This document shows, piece after piece, positions 14,128 through 19,218 of a stretch of 19,218 nt of DNA. Location: positions 1-19,218 of the forward strand of contig JAUVQZ010000024.1 of assembly GCA_030597865.1 (NCBI GenBank), given 5' to 3'. Below the pieces are notes generated by a model that had not been told where the DNA came from, did no database searches, and saw only the letters and a program-made list of their open reading frames with translations. This DNA is from Pseudomonadota bacterium. GTDB taxonomy: Bacteria; Desulfobacterota; Desulfobulbia; Desulfobulbales; SURF-16. The position numbers and the translations under genes are program-made. Within the stretch, counting starts at the first letter, position 1, and the number at the start of each line of letters is the position of its first letter.

Positions 14128-16332
14128 TCAATACTGGGCATATTTTTTACGCAGTCTTTCGCGGATAAGCTCAGCGCCGGTATTGACAATAAAGGTCATG
14201 ACAAAGAGCAGCACCGCACAGAGAAAAAGGACCCGGTACAGGGTGCTGTCCACCGGCGCCTCGGGAATTTCCACGGCAATATTGGCCGACAGGGTGCGCA
14301 TGCCGTTAAAGATGGACAAATCCATAATGGGGGTGTTGCCGGTGGCCATGAGAACGATCATGGTCTCACCAACGGCACGGCCAAGACCGATCATACCACC
14401 GGCAAAGATACCTGGACTGGCCGAGGGCAGAACAACCCGCCACACCGTCTGCCAGCGACTGGCGCCCAGGGCCATGGAGGCGGCGGTGAGATTAGGAGGC
14501 ACATTGGACAGGGAGTCCTCAGCAATGGAAAAAATGATGGGAATCACCGTAAAGCCAAGACCAAAGGCAATAATAATACAGTTGCGCTGATCATAACGGC
14601 TGCCGGTATTTTGAAAGAGAAACTGGCTGAAATTTCCGTCAAAGAGAAGATTCTCCACCAGTGGCCCAAAGAGGTAGGCCAGGTAGGCACTGCCAACAAG
14701 GACCGGCAAGACCATGATAAACTCATAGCCTGGCCGTAACTGGCGCACAACAGTAAAGCGCTGGCCATACTGCCAGCAGAGGACAAAGAGCAGAAAACCT
14801 CCTGGCAGAAAGAGAAAGCTGAGCAGCAGGGCAACGATCTGGGCCTCAATAAAGGGGGCCAGGACCAGGGCAATGAGGAAACCGATCACCACCGTGGGAA
14901 CAGAGGCCATGACCTCCACCAGGGGTTTGATAATCCGTTGCAAATGGGGCGGGGCAAAATGGCTGACATACACGGCGCCAAAGGTGGCCAGGGGCAGGGC
15001 GAAAATCATGGCATAGAGGGTGCCTTTGATGGTGCCGAAAAGGAGGGGGGTAATGGAAAACTTGGCCTCAAAATCATCACTGGCAGATGATGACTGCCAG
15101 GCATATTCGGGGGAGTCATAATTCTCATACCACACCTTGCCAAAGAGGGTACGCAGGCTCACCTCAGGGTGGGGGTTATGGAGGGCATGCACCCGTAAAA
15201 CACCCCCCTGATCCAGGGTAACCATACCAGAACCCCGGCCTGACTTGGCAACAAGGAGATGGGGGCCCTGCAGGCTCAAGAGATGGCGCTCACTGGTCAT
15301 ATGATCAAGGTGGAGGGCGCCCTGGCTGTCCAGGGAGACCAGGGACTTGTCGCGCTGGGAGGCAAGGATGGTGGAGACAGCCCCCCCATGGCTCTTTAAG
15401 TCGTGGATTTTACGTAACTTTTTGGTCTCACTGACATTACTGTCACGAACCCCCATCCAGGTGGAGAGGGTGCCGCTCTCAGTGCCAACGGCCAGGGACT
15501 GGGAGCCGAAAACCATGGTCATGGCCGTGATCGCCTCCTTAAAGGCAGGGATGGTATCAGTGAGAACTATCTCCTCGCCAATATCCCAGCGCAACAGGGT
15601 GCCGCCAGCAGTGCCGGCAAAGAGGGTCTGGCCATCGATGGTCAGGGCAAAGGCGCTCATCTTTTCAAAGGGGGGCGCAATGACATTGCTCGACTCTTCA
15701 ACGGTTTCATCGCCAAAGAGATCCTCGGTTTTGAACCGCCGCCAGATGGAAAAACCATTGTCGTCATGGAGGTTGACCCGCATCAGAAGACCCTCCTCCT
15801 CATCTTGGCGAATGAGGGTGGAGGTAATGGCAGATGATGTCCCTGGTGGGGGCAGTTCTTCAATAATCTCTGCACCAGGAACAATGGTCCGCTTGCCATG
15901 CTGATCAAATTGGGGCCGAAAATCAATGGCCACCAGTGATACGCCACCGTCCTCCCAGAGCAGGGAGAAGAGACCGGGTTCAACGGTGGCCAGATGCCTG
16001 ACAAGCTTAGCGCTGCCGCTGGAAAGATCCACAAAGGCATCTTGACCATCCTCCCTTAAGGCCTGAAAATGGAGGTGGCCCTGCCTGTTAATGGTGAAGA
16101 TATTCTCCTGATAATCATCCAGGCCGATGGCCAGGATGTTTTCAGCCTGGCCTTGCTGGGGCAGGGTGTACAGCTCCTCAACAGAGGATGGCTTAAAGAG
16201 GGGGAGGGTCACCTTGACAATGAGAAAAAGAATGGCGATGACACTGAAAATAACAGCTATGCCGCCCACGGTAATAACGTAACGGGCCAGGGTATCAAAC
16301 TGTTTGTTTCTGCGCAGCGAACGAGGATCCAT
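14128..16332 (-). CDS. pstC: Phosphate ABC transporter permease PstC, with periplasmic propeller-like domain
   Basis: A 734-residue protein, more than twice the length of E. coli PstC (319). Helix 1 (17-45) is followed by about 380 periplasmic residues (46-425) with repeated short strands and G-x-L-x-x-W units (GTLLRWD at 244-250, GTLSTWMG at 287-294), suggesting a degenerate WD40/beta-propeller fold. The permease domain runs from about 429 to 725, with the EAA loop AASMALGASRWQTVWRVVLP (617-636). Long PstC of this kind is found with long PstA in several proteobacteria. The ATG has a GGAG site about 13 bases upstream, a wide spacing. The 142-bp gap from pstS contains two hairpins. Confidence 0.93.
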   Translation of the reverse strand: MDPRSLRRNKQFDTLARYVITVGGIAVIFSVIAILFLIVKVTLPLFKPSSVEELYTLPQQGQAENILAIGLDDYQENIFTINRQGHLHFQALREDGQDAFVDLSSGSAKLVRHLATVEPGLFSLLWEDGGVSLVAIDFRPQFDQHGKRTIVPGAEIIEELPPPGTSSAITSTLIRQDEEEGLLMRVNLHDDNGFSIWRRFKTEDLFGDETVEESSNVIAPPFEKMSAFALTIDGQTLFAGTAGGTLLRWDIGEEIVLTDTIPAFKEAITAMTMVFGSQSLAVGTESGTLSTWMGVRDSNVSETKKLRKIHDLKSHGGAVSTILASQRDKSLVSLDSQGALHLDHMTSERHLLSLQGPHLLVAKSGRGSGMVTLDQGGVLRVHALHNPHPEVSLRTLFGKVWYENYDSPEYAWQSSSASDDFEAKFSITPLLFGTIKGTLYAMIFALPLATFGAVYVSHFAPPHLQRIIKPLVEVMASVPTVVIGFLIALVLAPFIEAQIVALLLSFLFLPGGFLLFVLCWQYGQRFTVVRQLRPGYEFIMVLPVLVGSAYLAYLFGPLVENLLFDGNFSQFLFQNTGSRYDQRNCIIIAFGLGFTVIPIIFSIAEDSLSNVPPNLTAASMALGASRWQTVWRVVLPSASPGIFAGGMIGLGRAVGETMIVLMATGNTPIMDLSIFNGMRTLSANIAVEIPEAPVDSTLYRVLFLCAVLLFVMTFIVNTGAELIRERLRKKYAQY

Positions 16333-16366
16333 GGCTGAAAAATACTCCGTAAAATTTACTGACTCA

Positions 16367-16418
16367 AGGGTGTCTTGACCCTGGATTTTTTGTTCAAGGC
16401 TACCTCAAGATCAGGTAG
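16367..16418 (-). other. Two hairpins in the pstS-pstC intergenic region
   Basis: Stem A pairs CTACCT with AGGTAG (16400-16405 and 16413-16418), loop 7. Stem B pairs AGGGT with ACCCT (16367-16371 and 16378-16382), loop 6. Read in the operon's direction, stem A comes first after pstS. Neither has a U run after it on the minus strand. They could protect the pstS mRNA end and so raise PstS above the membrane subunits, as is common for binding-protein operons. That role is inferred. Confidence 0.45.
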
Positions 16419-16474
16419 GCGCAGACTCCGAGGGCCCCTGGACAGCCTCCTCCCTGCGACCCAACAGCTGCTCC

Positions 16475-17455
16475 TTACTCCAGGAGGGCCAGTTGCCTTT
16501 CAACTACCTTGGCCGGCAGGGGCATATAGCCATCCTTGACCACGATCTCCTGGCCCTCCCTGGAGAGAACAAACTTGAGAAATTCCTTGGTCAGGGTGGG
16601 CAGGGGTTTATTGGGTTGCTTAACCACGTAGATGTAGAGGATGCGGGACAGGGGGTATTTGCCGCTCAACACGTTGGCGTAGTCAGGGAAATAGGCCCTG
16701 TCGCCATGTTTTTTGGAAAGGGAAAGGGCCTTGACCCCGGAGGTGCGGTAGCCGACCCCCGTATAACCGATACCGGCCCTATCCTCGGTGATCCCCATGA
16801 CAACGGAGGCGGAACCAGGCTGCTCCTTGACCGTATCCTTAAAGTCCCCCTTAAAAAGGGCCTTCTTCTTAAAATAGCCATAGGTGCCGGAGGCGGAATT
16901 ACGGCCATAGGTGCTGATCGCGGATTGTTGCCACGCACCGCCCAGGCCAAGCTGGCCCCAGGTGGAGACATCCTTCATGCCACCCCTTCTGGTCTTGGAG
17001 TAGATGGCGTCAAGCTGGGATAGTGACAGGGAGTCCAAGGGGTTGTCCCGATGGACAAAGACCGCCAGCGAGTCAAGGGCAACACCGATCTTGGTGGGCT
17101 TAAAACCATACTTCTTCTCAAACTTATCCACCTCGACATTCTTCATGATCCTGGACATGGGGCCAAGCTGAGCAGTACCGGCAATAAGGGCCGGTGGCGT
17201 CGTGGAAGAACCCTTACCCTCCACCTGAATCCTGACATTGGGATATTTTTTCCGGAATGTTTCCGCCCAATAGGTCATCAGGTTATTAAGGGTATCAGAG
17301 CCGATTGAATCAAGATTACCAGAAACCCCTGCTGCCTTCTGATACGTCTTAATATTGGGGTCCACCTCAAGCTTGGCCCAAGCGGCCTGGGAGGTGGTAA
17401 GAGCGGTGGCGCCAAGAAGCGCGGCATAGGCAAGGGGACGAATAAATGACTTCAT
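16475..17455 (-). CDS. pstS: Phosphate-binding periplasmic protein PstS
   Basis: A 326-residue solute-binding protein. It opens with a Sec signal peptide (residues 1-27, MKSFIRPLAYAALLGATA... ending AWA), with cleavage likely at AWA|K. Mature motifs of PstS are present: GSDTLNNLM (about 52-60), EGKGSSTTPPALIAGTAQLGPMSR with the phosphate-contacting serines and threonines, and GRNSASGTYGYF. There is no lipobox cysteine, so it is free in the periplasm. The ATG at 17455 has AGGAGA 7 bases upstream. A TTG- or GTG-type start further up (17488) is open but would spoil the signal peptide. It heads the pst-phoUB operon. Confidence 0.96.
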   Translation of the reverse strand: MKSFIRPLAYAALLGATALTTSQAAWAKLEVDPNIKTYQKAAGVSGNLDSIGSDTLNNLMTYWAETFRKKYPNVRIQVEGKGSSTTPPALIAGTAQLGPMSRIMKNVEVDKFEKKYGFKPTKIGVALDSLAVFVHRDNPLDSLSLSQLDAIYSKTRRGGMKDVSTWGQLGLGGAWQQSAISTYGRNSASGTYGYFKKKALFKGDFKDTVKEQPGSASVVMGITEDRAGIGYTGVGYRTSGVKALSLSKKHGDRAYFPDYANVLSGKYPLSRILYIYVVKQPNKPLPTLTKEFLKFVLSREGQEIVVKDGYMPLPAKVVERQLALLE

Positions 17456-17555
17456 GGCTGCTTCTCCTATCTCATGGAACGGGCTCATTGCCTGGGGCGG
17501 GCTGTCTTCTGTCTTAGGCCCGCAATTGAGAGTACTGGAGGAGAATGCCAGGCAA

Positions 17556-17573
17556 ATGTTAAGATTATGTTAA
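17556..17573 (-). promoter_or_regulatory. PHO box upstream of pstS
   Basis: On the minus strand TTAACAT occurs twice (17573-17567 and 17562-17556) with exactly 11-bp periodicity, about 100 bp before the pstS ATG. PhoB-type regulators bind 11-bp direct repeats, and TTAACA repeats are also the PhoP box form in Bacillus. A third, weaker unit CTGGCAT follows in phase at 17551-17545 and is one base from the E. coli half-site CTGTCAT. The -10 element is not clear. Confidence 0.72.
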
Positions 17574-17589
17574 AACTTGATGCCCCCAT

Positions 17590-17611
17590 AAAAAAAACGG
17601 TGCGCCCACCG
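17590..17611 (-). terminator. Intrinsic terminator-like hairpin upstream of the pstS promoter
   Basis: In minus-strand RNA, CGGTG - GGCG - CACCG is directly followed by eight U. The stem is only 5 bp, but the U run is ideal. It stands about 17 bp upstream of the PHO box and would stop transcripts arriving from the msrAB side. No minus-strand gene precedes it in the window. Confidence 0.55.
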
Positions 17612-17775
17612 GTACAATGGCCACCAAGGTTGATTGAGCGCCTCTTGATTTTGGCGCCAGGGACTTTTGACAGGGTGTGGAGATGAAAATAAGGTTCAAC
17701 ACGAAATACCCCCCAACCCCCCGGAGTCTCTCTTCGTTCGCCCACCTCCCCAAAGGGGCGACAAACTCCAAAGTC

Positions 17776-17810
17776 CCCTCTCCCTCAGGGAGAGGGTTAG
17801 GGTGAGGGGC
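17776..17810 (+). repeat. REP-like palindromic repeat
   Basis: A 10-bp stem, CCCTCTCCCT (17776-17785) with AGGGAGAGGG (17787-17796), is followed by TTAGGGTGAGGGG. This arrangement is typical of dispersed REP-type intergenic repeats seen in many bacterial genomes. Only one copy occurs here, so its repetitive nature is inferred from likeness. Confidence 0.5.
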
Positions 17811-17970
17811 ACGATCACGGAAGCTAACGGTAGTTTATATCCTCTCTCTTGAGAGTCTATCGCTTACCTACCTGGTCCTCAGACATGCCGCAACCAGCTC
17901 CCCGCTCGTGCAAGGCTGGATGCAGATAATAAAAATCTAAAACCCCAGAAAAATTGGGAGGGAAATGACC

Positions 17971-19005
17971 ATGCTGAGACTATCAAAAAAACTCTGCTAC
18001 TCCCTGCTCCTTCTGCTCGCCCTGCCCTTGCCGCTCCAGGCAGGTAAGCGCCTTGAAAAGGCCACCTTTGCCGGCGGCTGCTTCTGGTGTATGGAGGCGC
18101 CCTTTGAAAAACTGCCCGGCGTCAAGGCCGTGATCAGCGGCTATAGCGGCGGCAAGACCCAAAACCCCACCTACAAAGAGGTATCCAGCGGTCGCACCGG
18201 CCATCTTGAGGTGGTTCAGGTGGAGTATGACCCGCAACAGGTCAGCTATGAAAGGCTTCTTGATGTCTTCTGGCGCCAGATTGATCCGACGGATCAGGGC
18301 GGCCAATTTGTCGACCGGGGCCAGCAGTACACCACGGCCATCTTTTACCATAGCCAGGGGCAGCGCTCCCAGGCCCAGGCCTCGCTGGCTGCCCTTGATA
18401 AGAGCGGCCGCTATGCCAAGAAAATTGTCACCCCCATCCTGGCGGCCCAGCCCTTCTATCCTGCTGAGGAGTATCACCAGGACTATTATAAGGAAAACCC
18501 CATCCGCTATAAATACTACCGCCATCGCTCCGGCCGTGACCAGTTTCTCAAAGCCACCTGGAAGAAGACGGCAATTGACAGTGAGACCGAACTCCGGCAA
18601 CGCCTGACCGCCCTGCAGTATAAGGTGGTGCGAAAAAACGGCACGGAGCCGGCCTTTCGTAATGAATATTGGGATAATAAGGAGGCGGGGATCTATGTGG
18701 ATATCGTCTCTGGTGATCCGCTGTTTAGCTCCACGGATAAGTATAAATCAGGGACGGGCTGGCCCAGCTTCACCAGGCCCCTTGAGGCCAAAGCCATTAA
18801 AGAGGTGAAGGATCGCCGCCTATGGTCGGTGCGTACCGAGGTACGCGGCATCAAGGGCGACAGCCACCTAGGCCATGTCTTTGGGGACGGGCCTGGGCCC
18901 ACGGGGCTGCGGTATTGTATCAACTCAGCGGCCCTGCGTTTTGTAGTAAAGGAGAAGCTGATCGAGGAGGGATATGGCGAATATTTGCCGTTATTTGAGA
19001 GGTAG
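17971..19005 (+). CDS. msrAB: Exported bifunctional methionine sulfoxide reductase MsrA-MsrB
   Basis: A 344-residue fusion that repairs both diastereomers of methionine sulfoxide. A signal peptide spans 1-24 (KK, a leucine-rich core, then LQA|GK), so the enzyme is probably periplasmic. The MsrA domain (about 28-190) has GGCFWCMEAPFE with catalytic C37 and a second C40, and the EEYHQDYY segment. The MsrB domain (about 203-340) has SGTGWPSF, HLGHVFGDGP and catalytic C316 in RYCINSAALRF. The two CxxC pairs that hold zinc in many MsrB are absent, so this is the metal-free form. The ATG at 17971 is 8 bases after GGGAGG; the ATG at 17965 would be only 2 bases away. An extracytoplasmic reductant would be needed. 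Confidence 0.95.
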   Translation: MLRLSKKLCYSLLLLLALPLPLQAGKRLEKATFAGGCFWCMEAPFEKLPGVKAVISGYSGGKTQNPTYKEVSSGRTGHLEVVQVEYDPQQVSYERLLDVFWRQIDPTDQGGQFVDRGQQYTTAIFYHSQGQRSQAQASLAALDKSGRYAKKIVTPILAAQPFYPAEEYHQDYYKENPIRYKYYRHRSGRDQFLKATWKKTAIDSETELRQRLTALQYKVVRKNGTEPAFRNEYWDNKEAGIYVDIVSGDPLFSSTDKYKSGTGWPSFTRPLEAKAIKEVKDRRLWSVRTEVRGIKGDSHLGHVFGDGPGPTGLRYCINSAALRFVVKEKLIEEGYGEYLPLFER

Positions 19006-19218
19006 GCTAGGTATATGGCAGGTGATGGCTGCCTGGGCGGCTGAGCATTCGTTATGTTGAGAATTGAAAATACTCACAATGAAGACCCTGGTTCTTTGAA
19101 TAATCGGGGCTTTTTATGTGGGTTATAAGGCTAGTGAGGGGAAGGGGATTTAAGCTATTGGTTGTTAGTGAACCTTGGTTGTACGTTTACATGCCTTATT
19201 GCCAGTAGTTTATTTTGC
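19006..19218. other. Region downstream of msrAB
   Basis: The last 213 bp. I see no gene, strong hairpin or RNA here. A GGGGCTTTTTATG stretch near 19107 has a T run but only a 3-bp stem (CCC/GGG) in front of it, which is too weak to call a terminator. Confidence 0.5.

Larger units (their letters stand above)
17456..17970. other. Long intergenic region between divergent pstS and msrAB
   Basis: A 515-bp gap without a credible gene. From left to right it holds the pstS ribosome site (17463-17468), a PHO-box-like repeat (17556-17573), a minus-strand terminator-like hairpin (17590-17611), two C6 tracts (17709-17714 and 17717-17722), a CCCC-AAA-GGGG hairpin (17748-17758), a REP-like palindrome (17776-17796), and the msrAB ribosome site (17957-17962). 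I see no clear msrAB promoter. Short open frames on both strands show no motif or ribosome site. Confidence 0.65.

Noticed and set aside
15347..15904. Plus-strand frame of 185 codons
   Set aside because: Shadow of the pstC periplasmic domain.
16493..17023. Plus-strand frame of 176 codons
   Set aside because: Shadow of pstS; glycine- and leucine-rich composition is an artefact of frame.
1..19218. CRISPR arrays, tRNA or rRNA genes, insertion sequences, prophage or toxin-antitoxin genes
   Set aside because: Looked for on both strands by eye. No spaced direct-repeat arrays, no tRNA arms, no transposase or integrase motifs were seen.

Overview
The window looks like chromosomal DNA of a sulfate-reducing or sulfur-disproportionating member of Desulfobacterota, most likely Desulfobulbales. 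The best lineage marker is a canonical dsrC gene with both C-terminal cysteines. Clostridial-type dihydroorotate dehydrogenase (pyrK/pyrD), a NIL-domain ferredoxin and ordinary housekeeping genes fit that view. The assignment rests on gene content and protein motifs, not on a database search. Base composition is moderate, genes are tightly packed, and I see no insertion sequence, phage, tRNA, rRNA or CRISPR array.

Layout. 1-1973 (+ strand): the 3' end of ligA, an acylphosphatase, a small zinc-ribbon protein with its own good sigma70-like promoter, and a stand-alone ATP-grasp protein. 2002-2405: dsrC (minus), followed by two hairpins, the second a strong terminator shared with the convergent ATP-grasp gene. 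2728-6117 (minus): an operon pyrK - pyrD - DUF1232 protein - YkgJ-like cysteine-cluster protein - YrfG-like HAD nucleotidase, with junctions that overlap or nearly touch. 6168-7864 (minus): parA-parB. A parS site lies about 300 bp upstream of parA, at the centre of a 32-bp perfect palindrome. 8198-10152: an M20 peptidase (minus), a divergent cupin (+), and a NIL-domain 2x[4Fe-4S] ferredoxin (minus) that shares a CTAG double stop with the cupin. 10297-17455 (minus): a complete phosphate regulon cluster, pstS-pstC-pstA-pstB-phoU-phoB, with a PHO-box-like direct repeat upstream of pstS. 17971-19005 (+): an exported MsrA-MsrB fusion.

How the genes work together. The pst cluster imports phosphate with high affinity (PstS binds it, PstC and PstA form the channel, PstB drives it). 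PhoU and PhoB report and respond to phosphate status. PstC and PstA both carry large extra periplasmic domains, and no phoR kinase gene is present here. PyrK and PyrD together make orotate, passing electrons to NAD+; the operon also carries a probable nucleotidase. ParA, ParB and parS form a complete chromosome-segregation module. DsrC is the sulfur carrier for dissimilatory sulfite reduction, and MsrAB repairs oxidised methionine outside the cytoplasm.

I did not find a clearly new multigene system. The items most worth a second look are the parS palindrome, the PHO box with the enlarged PstC/PstA pair and missing phoR, the double hairpin after dsrC, and the 515-bp pstS-msrAB intergenic region, which holds a terminator with no visible gene in front of it and a REP-like palindrome.
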